Source: Taibaiella sp.
GTDB taxonomy: Bacteria > Bacteroidota > Bacteroidia > Chitinophagales > Chitinophagaceae
Direction: 5' to 3'
Assembly: GCA_021740995.1 (NCBI GenBank)
Contig: JAIOYR010000012.1
Span: 1-58,902 of the forward strand
DNA: 58,902 nucleotides
Shown: positions 8,062 to 16,690 of the stretch, in pieces
Position numbering within the stretch: the first letter of the stretch is position 1
How the letters are laid out: each line of letters starts with the position of its first letter
The notes under the pieces: generated by a model
What the model was told of the DNA's origin: nothing
Databases searched by the model: none
What the model saw: only the letters and a program-made list of their open reading frames with translations
Program-made: the position numbers and the translations under genes

Positions 8062-9879
8062 TTAGGGCAGCAGCACCCCCTGCAGTTCTTTATCTTTAGC
8101 CTGCAGCTGCTCCTTTAGTCCATTCCATGTTTTAGTCTGCTTGGCTATCTTGGGGTAGGTTTCGAGTAGTACAAAGTGAGCATCTACTCCCAGTATACAT
8201 GAGGCCATCACCTGCTGCGAAAAATAGTGAACCGCTGCTTTCTTGCGCACCTCCAGTTGTTCGTTATCGCTCGCGGCTACAAGGTTCTGTACCTCTTTGC
8301 CAAAGTTCTTTGCATGTACATCAGCCTGCTCCAGGCTTTTTATTATTTTATCCAGCAGTGCCAGTCCTTGTTCCTTGGGGCCTGTTTTTCTTTTCATCAG
8401 GTCGGGTTGCTGCTGCCTGCAGTAGAGCAGCAGTGCCCCAAAGGAGAACACCCTTTGCAGTTTTGCAGCCATTGCTTTGCGCGCGCCTATCTCCAGCACC
8501 GCAGCCAGCTCATCTTCTTCATGTTCATTTTCTGAGAAGGCTATTACCCGACTATCTACCTTCACACTCTCTGCATGCAGTGGGCCGCGTAGCACTATAC
8601 CCTCTATGGTAGTGCATCGGCTGAGGGCTACATATACCTGCCCCGGCGCAAAAGACCGGTTGATGTCCAGTACTGCCTTCTGCAAGGTCAGCCCCTGGCT
8701 TTTATGAATGGTCACCGCCCATGCCAGCCGCAGCGGAAACTGGCTAAAACTGCCGGTCTCTTCTTCCATTATTTTACCCGCCTGCTTGTCCAGTGTATAG
8801 CGCATGTTTTTCCACACCTCCTGTGGCACCTGCACTTTATCCTTGCTATCGGCAAAAGCCACCTGTATGCCATTGGCATTTATTTCGTGCACGGTGCCTA
8901 TCTTGCCGTTGTAGAAGCGGCGTGGTGTCTGCATGTCATTTTTTATGAACATCACCTGTGCGCCCTTTTTCAGATGCAGTACCTGCTCTGCCGGCAGGTT
9001 TTTTAGATTTATCTCGCCCGTGGTAGTACCCTCAAAACTATGCAGTGTCGCATCTATAGCATCCAGCTCGCGCTTGTTCACATCATCTGCTATATAGTTG
9101 TGGGTGCACAGCATTATATAGCCTTCCTCCTTGGGCGGCAATGGCACATACCGCTCGTTGAGCACGGCAATGTCGGTCTGCGTTACCTCGCCGCTGCGCA
9201 CCCTGTTCAGTATATCTATAAACGATTGATCTTTCTGCCGGTATATCTTCTTCAGCTCTATATACACAGGCGGGTTTTGCATCAGCACCTGCGAGTCGAA
9301 GAAGTATGCGCCGGGATAATACAGCCCCAGTATGCTCCACTCTTCCTCCCTCACCACAGGTGGCAACTGAAAAGCATCGCCTATAAACACCATTTGCACA
9401 CCACCAAATGGCACATAATGATTGCTGCGCACATGCCGCAGCACCAGGTCTATGGCATCCATAACATCGGCACGCACCATGCTCACCTCGTCTATTATCA
9501 GCAGCTCCAGCCTGCGCAGCAGGTTTATCTTTGTTTCGCGCAACCTCAGGTTAGCCAGCAGCGAATGTTTGTCTTGTGTGCCATCTGCTTTTTTGCCAAA
9601 GCCACCCGCATTGCCCGGTACAAAGGGCCCGAGCGGCAGTTGCAGAAATGAGTGTATGGTTTCGCCCCCGGCATTGATAGCGGCCACACCTGTGGGTGCT
9701 ATCACCGCACATTCTTTGCCGCAATGGGTGCGTATGTATTTTAGAAAGGTAGTCTTTCCTGTACCCGCCCTTCCGGTAAGAAAAAGGTTTTCGTCGGTAT
9801 GTGTTACAAAAGCCACCGCTTTTTGAAAAACAGAATTCGAGGTGTCTATCTGTACAGTATCTTCTGTGATATCGGGCAT
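8062..9879 (-). CDS. PIF1/RecD-like superfamily 1 DNA helicase
   Basis: The ATG at 9879 gives 605 residues. Helicase motifs appear in order: Walker A TGRAGTGKTT, motif Ia APTGVAA, Walker B IDEVSMV, motif III GDAFQLPPV, and the late motif AVTIHKSQGLTL with VALSRCTT, which is typical of PIF1-type enzymes. These are 5'-3' helicases that act on G-quadruplexes and replication intermediates. About 140 residues after the helicase core are helical and charged, with no domain I recognise. It converges with sorB, with only 3 bp between the stop codons. Confidence 0.93.
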   Translation of the reverse strand: MPDITEDTVQIDTSNSVFQKAVAFVTHTDENLFLTGRAGTGKTTFLKYIRTHCGKECAVIAPTGVAAINAGGETIHSFLQLPLGPFVPGNAGGFGKKADGTQDKHSLLANLRLRETKINLLRRLELLIIDEVSMVRADVMDAIDLVLRHVRSNHYVPFGGVQMVFIGDAFQLPPVVREEEWSILGLYYPGAYFFDSQVLMQNPPVYIELKKIYRQKDQSFIDILNRVRSGEVTQTDIAVLNERYVPLPPKEEGYIMLCTHNYIADDVNKRELDAIDATLHSFEGTTTGEINLKNLPAEQVLHLKKGAQVMFIKNDMQTPRRFYNGKIGTVHEINANGIQVAFADSKDKVQVPQEVWKNMRYTLDKQAGKIMEEETGSFSQFPLRLAWAVTIHKSQGLTLQKAVLDINRSFAPGQVYVALSRCTTIEGIVLRGPLHAESVKVDSRVIAFSENEHEEDELAAVLEIGARKAMAAKLQRVFSFGALLLYCRQQQPDLMKRKTGPKEQGLALLDKIIKSLEQADVHAKNFGKEVQNLVAASDNEQLEVRKKAAVHYFSQQVMASCILGVDAHFVLLETYPKIAKQTKTWNGLKEQLQAKDKELQGVLLP

Positions 9880-9986
9880 GGGCAAATAAAGGACTAAAGT
9901 ACTGCAAAACGGTGATTTTACCCGAACTTACCAATTATTGAATCTGGTGTGTGAGGATTGAATAATCTGCTGTTACACGTAGTCTC

Positions 9987-10286
9987 TCAGCGTACTATCC
10001 AACTGGTTTCAGGGTTCATATACATCGATATCACTCCCTGTATAATTACCATGTTCTCATCAATGTTGTAATGTATTGCAAATGGAAACTTATCAAGCAC
10101 TCCAAATCGAATATCATCATAACGAATAGCTCTGGAAAAAGGTGCTTTGATTATGGAAGCTATTTGTTTACTTACATCATTGTAATATTTCTTTCCTAAA
10201 CCACCTTGTTTAGAATTATAGTAATTCACAGCATTTTGTATGTCATTGACAGCACGGGGAGTAATTGCCAATTTATATTCCGCCAT
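9987..10286 (-). CDS. ParE/RelE-superfamily toxin
   Basis: The 99-residue protein begins YKLAITPRAVNDIQNAVNYYNS and ends with FPFAIHYNIDENMVIIQGVISMYMNP, the ParE-type pattern of an N-terminal helix pair and a C-terminal beta sheet. The ATG shares one nucleotide with the stop codon of the upstream gene (TAATG), so translation is coupled. It is the toxin of a two-gene type II toxin-antitoxin module. Its target (gyrase or mRNA) is not determined. Confidence 0.85.
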   Translation of the reverse strand: MAEYKLAITPRAVNDIQNAVNYYNSKQGGLGKKYYNDVSKQIASIIKAPFSRAIRYDDIRFGVLDKFPFAIHYNIDENMVIIQGVISMYMNPETSWIVR

Positions 10287-10531
10287 TACTCCGTTTTTAT
10301 CAGTTTTTGCGCATCCTCCCAGCTCAGCAGTTCTTCGGGATGTTGCTGATAATATTTTTTTCTTTTAAGCACTTCATCTATCTGCCATTGCGGTATGTCG
10401 TATGCGATATCGGGTAGCACTTCTACCGCATCCAGTTTCTGCAAATCCTCTATTATTGCAGAAGCGTAGTCTTTTTTTATTATAATATGATAAGAAGGTT
10501 GCACAATAGTTGTTTTAATAAAGGTAAGCAT
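10286..10531 (-). CDS. Putative antitoxin partner of the ParE-like toxin
   Basis: The 81-residue protein precedes and overlaps the toxin by one nucleotide. It begins with a beta strand and has IIIKKDYASAIIEDLQKL followed by a helix with KRKKYYQQHPEELLSWEDA. Many Bacteroidota antitoxins of ParE modules share such a C-terminal toxin-wrapping helix ending W-D/E-A. No obvious DNA-binding motif is seen; assignment rests on position and size. Confidence 0.75.
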   Translation of the reverse strand: MLTFIKTTIVQPSYHIIIKKDYASAIIEDLQKLDAVEVLPDIAYDIPQWQIDEVLKRKKYYQQHPEELLSWEDAQKLIKTE

Positions 10532-10682
10532 TATTTGTATTTAAAGGTAAAATTAATGCCGGTATACTGAGCCATACAATCAGCATATCATACGCCCTGT
10601 TCATCCCTCTTTTACCTCACTTCATCACATTTCTTTGCAGGGCTTCGTATCTTTCATTTGCTTTGAGAGAAAATATGTCCCC

Positions 10683-12410
10683 ATGTCTTTACCCCGCACA
10701 GAAAAACAGGAGTTACTAAAGCAGATATTGCTGTGGACGGGTATCATCGCAGTGCTAACATTTTCAAGTTATGCACTAATGGATTATAATTACGCGACAG
10801 CAAAAAAACTCTATACCTGGAGCAGCATAGGCTGGGTGCTGGGTGTAGCTTTTTCGGTGGCTCTTTCAGGCATTATCCATTATCACTGGTTATTCTTACG
10901 ATATTGGAAAGCCGGCAAACGCACAAAATATGTACTGCTAATATGCTGCCTATATTGTATTGTGTTTATACTCTGCTATTCAAGAACCTACTTTGCGCAC
11001 TACCCCAAACATGTGAATATACCTATACTCCTTTCCCGTTCATGGGATGCTTCAATACAGGTGTTAATGATATTTTATCTTCCCTTTGCCATCATATATG
11101 CGTCTCTGCGGGGCATCCGGCAAAACAGGGAAAGAAAAGAAAAACTGCAGCACGAGCAACGCAGAACAGCTATCCTCCTCCTGAAAAGCAAACTGGAGCC
11201 ACACTTTTTATTCAATACATTGAATACCATCTATGCAATAGCCCAAAAAGAAAGTGCCAGCAAAACCATTACAGCAATAGACACACTATCAGCGCAGATA
11301 CGTGCTTTGCTACAAACTGCCACCACCGAAAGTAGCAACAACAAGTTGGAAATTGAATCCCCTAAAAAGAGGAATTATAAACCGTTAATCCAGTTCTTGT
11401 ATATCTGGTTAGGTATTTATGGTTTCACGATGTTCCCTAGCCTTATTGCATCCATTTCTTCAGGCAAATGGGAATATGAGCAATCGCCGATTTGGATGTA
11501 TCAACCACTGTTGTTAGCTACTGTTTCTCTGGCTATTGTAAGCCACTTTTATTTTTTATACAAGCCGTTTTTTATGATGCGGCAATATTCAAAGTATTTT
11601 CTAATGCTACCTCTACTTGTCTTCTTATTTATATCAGTAGATGTCACCTTAAGCGCATTAGTATTGAAAAGACGTTTACTGATTCAGAACGATGTTGATT
11701 TTTGGTCGATTGTAAAAGTAGCAGTCTGGCGGGTGCTTTTAGCAGAGGGCATATGCGCCTGGGTCTATGCAGTAGCCAGCCACTACAAAACGTTCAGAAT
11801 GCAAATAAAAGAGACCGAGCAGGCGGCAAAAGATAACGAACTCCTCCTCTTGCAAAGCAAGGTAGATACCACTACTCTTTTTAATGAGCTGAGTGGCCTG
11901 CAACAAACAGTAAACACAGAGCGCGCACCGGAAACTACCACAGCTGTCAGCGAACTCATTTCCTTGTTTCGGTACAGTGCAGACAAGGCCGATAAAGAAA
12001 CAGTTTCTGTCGCAGATGAGCTGCAATTCATAGAGCAATACCTGCACCTGCAGCAGCTACGCATACCCACAAGCGATACCATTAGTATCACCACAAACAT
12101 AGCTGCCGATGCAGTAGCCGGCCACATTGCGCCCATGCTGCTGCTGCCATTTATAGAAAATGCATTTAAGTATGGCATCAGTTATGAGCAACCATCATCC
12201 ATTGATATCACTATCAGCAAGCAAAATCAACTGCTGGAATGTAGCATCAGTAATACAAATCATTTCCGGCAGCAGTACACATCTACCGGCATGGGCATAG
12301 CCAATACTACCCGGCGGCTGCAACTGCAGTATGAGGGCAGATACCACCTGGAGCAAAAAAAAGAAAACGGCATTTACAGTGTATATTTAAGACTTGAACT
12401 AAGCAAATGA
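10683..12410 (+). CDS. LytS/YehU-like membrane sensor histidine kinase with internal duplication
   Basis: From the ATG at 10683 the protein has 575 residues; the longer frame needs a TTG. It contains two copies of a membrane-plus-kinase module. Module 1 (about 1-235) has four membrane segments and a phosphoacceptor helix with EPHFLFN (His at codon 11202-11204) but no ATPase domain. Module 2 (about 235-575) again has four membrane segments, but the equivalent motif reads DTTTLFN, with Thr at 11871-11873 replacing His. It is followed by a complete HATPase domain (LLPFIENAFKYG, GMGIANTTRRL). It overlaps the LytTR regulator by 4 bp. It probably phosphorylates that regulator. Confidence 0.92.
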   Translation: MSLPRTEKQELLKQILLWTGIIAVLTFSSYALMDYNYATAKKLYTWSSIGWVLGVAFSVALSGIIHYHWLFLRYWKAGKRTKYVLLICCLYCIVFILCYSRTYFAHYPKHVNIPILLSRSWDASIQVLMIFYLPFAIIYASLRGIRQNRERKEKLQHEQRRTAILLLKSKLEPHFLFNTLNTIYAIAQKESASKTITAIDTLSAQIRALLQTATTESSNNKLEIESPKKRNYKPLIQFLYIWLGIYGFTMFPSLIASISSGKWEYEQSPIWMYQPLLLATVSLAIVSHFYFLYKPFFMMRQYSKYFLMLPLLVFLFISVDVTLSALVLKRRLLIQNDVDFWSIVKVAVWRVLLAEGICAWVYAVASHYKTFRMQIKETEQAAKDNELLLLQSKVDTTTLFNELSGLQQTVNTERAPETTTAVSELISLFRYSADKADKETVSVADELQFIEQYLHLQQLRIPTSDTISITTNIAADAVAGHIAPMLLLPFIENAFKYGISYEQPSSIDITISKQNQLLECSISNTNHFRQQYTSTGMGIANTTRRLQLQYEGRYHLEQKKENGIYSVYLRLELSK

Positions 12411-13090
12411 TACGTGCTATAGCCATAGACGATGAGCCACTGGCACTGCAAGTGCTGCAAAACCATGCTGCACAGCTTGACTATATAACCATTGAGCGAA
12501 CCTTCACAAACGCTATGGAGGGTATCGCCTACCTGCACCGTCACCAGCCGGCAGCCCTCTTTCTCGACATTCAGATGCACGACCACAACGGGCTGGAAAT
12601 TGCCGAGACACTTATTGCAAATGTGCAGGTGATATTTACTACCGCCTATGCTGCTCATGCGCTCAGGGGTTTCGAGTTGGCTGCTACCGACTACCTGCTG
12701 AAACCTATATCGTTTCACCGGTTTTCGCAGGCATGTGAGAAAATAAAAGAGCGAACCGCAAAACCCACCGAGCCCTCTGAAATTATTGTAAAAGAAAACG
12801 GCATTTGGCACAAGGTGCCATTGGCAGAGCTGATGTATATAGAAGCCCGCGGCAACTACCTTTATCTGGCTACCAGCCATCACAGCTACATCATCCGGCA
12901 AACACTGCACGAGCTGGAGAAAACACTGCCGGCATGGTTTGTGCGCTGCCACAAAAGCTATATTGTAAACACAAAGCAGGTCAGCGCTGTAACACCACTA
13001 CAACTAACTGTGGGTGCTGGAACCATCCCCATAAGCCCCGGCCACAAAAACGAATTGTTTAAAAAAATGGGTTTAAAACCCGGCAGTTAA
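12407..13090 (+). CDS. LytTR-family response regulator
   Basis: The 227-residue protein has an N-terminal receiver domain with acidic pocket D8-D9, phosphoacceptor D54 in LFLDIQM, and Lys99 in YLLKP. A C-terminal LytTR DNA-binding domain follows (about residues 125-225), with IEARGNYLYL and VRCHKSYIVN motifs. It starts inside the kinase stop codon (ATGA overlap), so the two form one operon. Target genes are not evident; the 520 bp downstream carry no gene. Confidence 0.96.
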   Translation: MIRAIAIDDEPLALQVLQNHAAQLDYITIERTFTNAMEGIAYLHRHQPAALFLDIQMHDHNGLEIAETLIANVQVIFTTAYAAHALRGFELAATDYLLKPISFHRFSQACEKIKERTAKPTEPSEIIVKENGIWHKVPLAELMYIEARGNYLYLATSHHSYIIRQTLHELEKTLPAWFVRCHKSYIVNTKQVSAVTPLQLTVGAGTIPISPGHKNELFKKMGLKPGS

Positions 13091-13610
13091 ACCAGTCATC
13101 GGTCTCATTATCCCTATTCATTTGAAGGGCATTCGGAACCGTTCACTCTATGGAATTGAAATGCTTTTACTTGATGGTTGTACCGATGCTACAGTAAAGA
13201 GAATAATAGGCCAAACTTGGTGTATACTATACCGATCATGGCTTTGTGTTTTCTTTTCGCTTCATTGATATGAGAACGTTCGTAGAATGGGGCATATTTG
13301 CAGGTCTAGAAGCACTGCACTAATCAGCAACAAAAGACAACGGGGGGGATATTTGTCGATTTTTTTATTTGCAGTCGGCAGTTTTGACTCTTGGGTAAAG
13401 CGGTTTTCGTCCCATAATCTGAATCATAAGGGTTCTATCTCATGGGTATTGCAGGTGATGGTTCCCGGATTTGCAATGGACGGGACTTTCACCACTAACG
13501 TTAGTGCGGAGCACTGATCTTTCTGTAACCACAAAATTGTCTGCTGAGCACTTCATCCCACCTATTGCAAATGTGCGGTTATCAGCATTGTTTTTTCATT
13601 CGTTTAGTTG
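13091..13610. other. Gene-free region with a 14-bp palindrome
   Basis: I see no credible gene in these 520 bp; the short open frames lack homology-like character and overlap each other. The clearest structure is a perfect palindrome CACTAACGTTAGTG at 13493-13506. It could be a regulator site or the remnant of a mobile or intergenic repeat. Confidence 0.5.
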
Positions 13611-14036
13611 TCAGGCTCTCTTTATTTCTTTATTTACTGCTGCCACATTAAGTTCTACGTAACTAAGTCCGCAAATAATTACTATTTCAATCAAAAAATA
13701 GGCTATTCCCATAATTGTCAATATGTGGTAGTATTTAATCAGTAGTCCGATTGTTAAAGCACAGTATATTAAGTTTGCGACACCAATAAACCTGATAAAA
13801 GGTGTCCAACCTCCTCTTAAAAATAAATAACATGCAGCCGAGTAAATGCTAAAAAAAACTGCTATTGCAGAAAGGTAAGCCACTTCTATTTTTGGCATTT
13901 CAAAATACTCATTGAATTGTCGCACAATAACAAAGAGAAGAAATGCAGTCGTAAATGCTCCTATACTGTCAATGAGAAAAAGTGTCTTTTGTTTTTCGGT
14001 AAAATGTTTTATCAGTTTTTTCATTATTCTATTCAC
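13611..14036 (-). CDS. Small four-helix membrane protein, unknown function
   Basis: The 141-residue protein has four predicted membrane segments (about 20-40, 50-72, 78-98 and 105-125) and basic ends. It lies 7 bp downstream of another membrane protein gene on the same strand, and together with the next two upstream genes likely forms one operon. No functional motif is recognised. Confidence 0.78.
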   Translation of the reverse strand: MNRIMKKLIKHFTEKQKTLFLIDSIGAFTTAFLLFVIVRQFNEYFEMPKIEVAYLSAIAVFFSIYSAACYLFLRGGWTPFIRFIGVANLIYCALTIGLLIKYYHILTIMGIAYFLIEIVIICGLSYVELNVAAVNKEIKRA

Positions 14037-14043
14037 TTAAAAA

Positions 14044-14499
14044 TTAGTTGTTATTGTCTGTTCTGTCAGATGCGTTGACGCGAGGCCATTTCCATGCATA
14101 ACGGATAATCAGACAAAGAAGAGCGACTTCTACAACAGCGCCAAACACCATGTGTGCCCAGGCCTCTCCTGCCAAATTAAACAATGTATAAGGAATATAC
14201 ACCGCGGCAATAATAGTATTTGCCCAGCGATTTACTTTAGCCGGTAGGGCAACAGAAAGGAAAATCATCAGTGCCGGAATTGTCATTGAAATGAGCGCTA
14301 TCAAAAGAAATACTTGCGTTATATCAAATACAAATACCTTGCCTGCTATAATCTCTCTTAGTGTACCCGGCATATATAAGTGGAAGTAATCTACGTAGAT
14401 GTAGAGAAACATAAAACTCGCCCAAAGTGCTGCAAGTTTGAAGTTCAAACTAACTTTTATGTCTTTCAATTCGTTATGTGATGTTTGTTGTTTGTACAT
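14044..14499 (-). CDS. Four-helix membrane protein, DUF6326-like
   Basis: The 151-residue protein begins with a polar leader that includes ELKDIKVSLNFKLAALWASFMFLYIYVDY and has four membrane segments. The YIYVDYFHLYMPG motif with LREIIAGK resembles the small DUF6326 membrane family; this match is from memory. It sits between a secreted protein and a second membrane protein in a minus-strand operon downstream of a Crp-like regulator. Function unknown. Confidence 0.75.
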   Translation of the reverse strand: MYKQQTSHNELKDIKVSLNFKLAALWASFMFLYIYVDYFHLYMPGTLREIIAGKVFVFDITQVFLLIALISMTIPALMIFLSVALPAKVNRWANTIIAAVYIPYTLFNLAGEAWAHMVFGAVVEVALLCLIIRYAWKWPRVNASDRTDNNN

Positions 14500-14524
14500 A
14501 TATTTGTTTTACATAAAATATCAA

Positions 14525-15151
14525 CTAAAAATTAAACCCAAAATGAAATCCCGGCTCTCCGAAGATAAATTTCGACCATTTATCGTCCAGCTGTCTAAAT
14601 CCATCAGGCATTTTTGTGTGATAAGCGCGGTGGGTAATTGCAATTGATGGTTGAATAAAGAGTCTGTCCTTAAAGAGTTTGATGTGATAGCCAGCACGGT
14701 ATGTGTTGAAAATCTGAAAACCATTATCAATTTTATTGCCTTTGTTGTTCACAAAAGTTTGCCAGGTAGGCATCAAATTGAGTTCGGCATACAAACCTTT
14801 CCACAAAAATCGTTGGTAAGCTACTGATAAGCCATACTCACGAACATACCCCGGAAATTCTTCTGCCGGCTTTCCGTATGATTTGTTTAAAAATGGATGA
14901 ATACCATTCGGCCAGGCATATTTCCAGGTTTTTGGTTCTAATGTAATCACATCTTTTGCTGTAATGCGATACCCAAAGTTGAGTTGAACAAAGTCGGGGC
15001 TGTTTGTAGTAGCCAGGTTACCCAATAAAAAAACAGTGCTACCAACGAACCACCGCTTATAAGTACTGTCTTGTTTGGTATATTGTGCATTCACCTCTAA
15101 ATGGCTTGCCAACACTAAGGCGAGTCCAATCAAAAAAATTTTCTTTTGCAT
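14525..15151 (-). CDS. Secreted or outer-membrane beta-barrel-like protein
   Basis: The ATG at 15151 gives 208 residues with a clear signal peptide (KKIFLIGLALVLASHLEVNAQ). The longer frame adds an unlikely leader. The mature part is rich in alternating aromatic strands (FGYRITAKDVITLEPKTWKY, GLSVAYQRFLWKGLYAELN) and ends GFHFGFNF, the terminal-Phe strand typical of outer-membrane barrels. No ligand is evident. It is 85 bp downstream of the Crp/Fnr-family gene on the same strand and may be under its control. Confidence 0.8.
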   Translation of the reverse strand: MQKKIFLIGLALVLASHLEVNAQYTKQDSTYKRWFVGSTVFLLGNLATTNSPDFVQLNFGYRITAKDVITLEPKTWKYAWPNGIHPFLNKSYGKPAEEFPGYVREYGLSVAYQRFLWKGLYAELNLMPTWQTFVNNKGNKIDNGFQIFNTYRAGYHIKLFKDRLFIQPSIAITHRAYHTKMPDGFRQLDDKWSKFIFGEPGFHFGFNF

Positions 15152-15236
15152 ATCAATACTACTAATTGTTAAATGATACTGCAAAAGTAGATTGGCGAGA
15201 CGCCCTGACTCGTTCACTTAAGTTAAGAAATATTTC

Positions 15237-15815
15237 TTAGCTCTTTTTTTCAAGAATTCTTGCTCTCAGTCTGCTTAACGACTGTGGCTTAATGCCTAAA
15301 TAGCTCGCTAATTGGTGTTGTGGCACACGTTGAATAAGGTCTGGTCTATTTTGAATTAAGTTCAGGTATCGTTGTTCAGGCGAAGAAGTCTTAAACGAGT
15401 CAAAGTCGATTCGTTGTTTCGCTAAAAGTTCTTCGGATAATATTCTGCATAGGGTTTCAAACTTCGGAAATTTCCCGTTTACTGCTACTTCCATATCAGA
15501 ATTTGAAATTATAAGTATATTGTCTTCCATACAACTTACATAATATTCAGATGGGGTTTTGCTTATCACGCAAGGGGGTGTCAAACCTTCCATCTCTGTG
15601 TAGAATGCAGTAGTTTTCTCTTCGCCATCAATAACATAATATGCCCGGATACAGCCTTTTAGAACAAAGTAGCTCTCCTTTGTTCTTTGTCCTTCTTTGA
15701 GTAAAATTGTCCCTTTCTTAATAGAGTGGAATATATCTAACGAAAGAATTGAGTTCTTCTCTTCTTCTGTCAGTGTAATGTATTTTGATAAAAAGTCGAA
15801 TAGTATGTCTTGCAT
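15237..15815 (-). CDS. Crp/Fnr-family transcriptional regulator
   Basis: From the ATG at 15815 the protein has 192 residues. It contains a cyclic-nucleotide-binding-like beta-roll (GTILLKEGQRTKESYFVLKGCIRAYY) and a C-terminal helix-turn-helix (RVPQHQLASYLGIKPQSLSRLRARI). This short type is common in Bacteroidota and usually lacks conserved cAMP contacts. The gene heads a minus-strand cluster with the barrel-like protein and two membrane proteins, which are its likely targets. A longer start at 15872 would run into the repeat element at 15852-15899 and is less likely. Confidence 0.93.
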   Translation of the reverse strand: MQDILFDFLSKYITLTEEEKNSILSLDIFHSIKKGTILLKEGQRTKESYFVLKGCIRAYYVIDGEEKTTAFYTEMEGLTPPCVISKTPSEYYVSCMEDNILIISNSDMEVAVNGKFPKFETLCRILSEELLAKQRIDFDSFKTSSPEQRYLNLIQNRPDLIQRVPQHQLASYLGIKPQSLSRLRARILEKKS

Positions 15816-15851
15816 TGTTTTATAGGTTATTATTTTCCGTTTCCGAGCCTT

Positions 15852-16170
15852 GATGTCTGCGAGTCCCCGCACAAAGCAGGGAGAGAATCCGGGGACGAAC
15901 TGTAAAAATACCGAAATTTGGCTTTTTGCAAGCGTTATGCTTGCAGTGATAAGAACGAAGAGTTAGGCTAAGACCAACTGGGTGAAAGCAACAGAAGTTA
16001 TATATACATTTGGGGTAGTGATTTATTAGGTCAGGGTATCCTGATGTAGGCGAGTGCCACGCAGAAGAAGAGAGGAGAAGCTCCCGGGACGGAGAGTCAG
16101 CTTTAGGACACCAATTGTCGGCGGGTCTCCCGCAGAAAAAGCGGGAAGACCAGCCGGGGACGGAGAATCG
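15852..16170. repeat. Three diverged GC-rich hairpin repeats (REP-like)
   Basis: Copies at 15852-15899, 16042-16099 and 16116-16170 share one layout: GT-n-(T/G)GCG(A/G)GT, a CGCA-A-rich centre, then (C/T)C(C/G)GGGACG(G/A)A. In copy 3 GTCTCCCGC and GCGGGAAGAC form a hairpin around an A-rich loop. In copy 1 GTCCCCG pairs with CGGGGAC. They occupy the gap between the Crp-like gene and the island and contain no gene. Confidence 0.75.
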
Positions 16171-16316
16171 AATCTCATCCCCGTTTGGAGTCTAAACTAG
16201 GCATGTGTTTTTCACTTGCGAAAAAACTATAACATAGTAATAGGGGTCACACTCTTACCTCCGGTATAATCTTTCGCACTGCTTCCGTTGACTTTTCGGG
16301 GATAGGTAACTAAAAA

Positions 16317-16363
16317 AAAAGCGGAGAAAACCGTGCGCTCTCCGCTCTGTTTTCTCCGCTTTT
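16317..16363 (-). terminator. Original terminator of tRNA-Met, now cut off by the island
   Basis: A 15-bp stem (AAAAGCGGAGAAAAC with its complement at 16349-16363) is followed on the minus strand by nine T residues. It lies 8 bp beyond the distal 53-bp att repeat, so on an empty chromosome it would directly follow the tRNA-Met gene. Confidence 0.85.
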
Positions 16364-16370
16364 CTATGAA

Positions 16371-16423
16371 TGTGGTCCCACTCGGGTTTGAACCAAGGAC
16401 CCCCTGATTATGAGTCAGGTGCT
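16371..16423. repeat. Distal attachment site: 53-bp copy of the tRNA-Met 3' part
   Basis: These 53 bp are identical to 24732-24784 and in the same orientation. They cover the acceptor, T-arm, variable region and anticodon arm of tRNA-Met (minus strand), but the D-arm and 5' end are replaced by unrelated sequence. This is the expected footprint of tyrosine-recombinase integration in a tRNA 3' end. Confidence 0.97.
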
Positions 16424-16474
16424 AAATACCCTGAAAGATAATACCAACAAGCCTTTTGCTACATTGCTACTTTT

Positions 16475-16497
16475 ATGTTCAAGTAATGTTCAACTAA
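16475..16497 (+). repeat. Left copy of an internal end-repeat (candidate recombinase arm site)
   Basis: The 23-bp sequence begins ATGTTCAAGTAATGTTC and ends AACTAA, itself a double ATGTTCAA motif. It recurs with two mismatches at 24605-24627. The copies lie 51 and 104 bp inside the two att repeats. Confidence 0.6.
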
Positions 16498-16690
16498 TAT
16501 ATGCTCTGTACTGGTTAAAAAATGAAATTCGCTGTAAAGATAACACATCCCTAAAGATAAAGAATGCAATAGTTTGGCTTTGTGTTGCCTCTGCCGGTGC
16601 TATACTTTGTCTATAGGGATGAGATAAGATTAGTTGAAGCTGAATAATGTTACTACTTTTCCTGTTCGCAGCCGCTTATTCAAAAGCCTG

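Noticed and set aside
13287-13662. Two overlapping short plus-strand frames after the LytTR gene
   Set aside because: They overlap each other and a real minus-strand gene, and have no start signal or protein-like pattern.
16371-16423. Second tRNA-Met gene
   Set aside because: The D-arm and 5' acceptor strand are missing, so it cannot fold as a tRNA; it is an att copy.
16410-16616. 68-residue frame starting inside the distal att repeat
   Set aside because: Its ATG is the complement of the tRNA anticodon arm, and it runs through the candidate recombinase arm site. No ribosome site or family-like sequence is seen.
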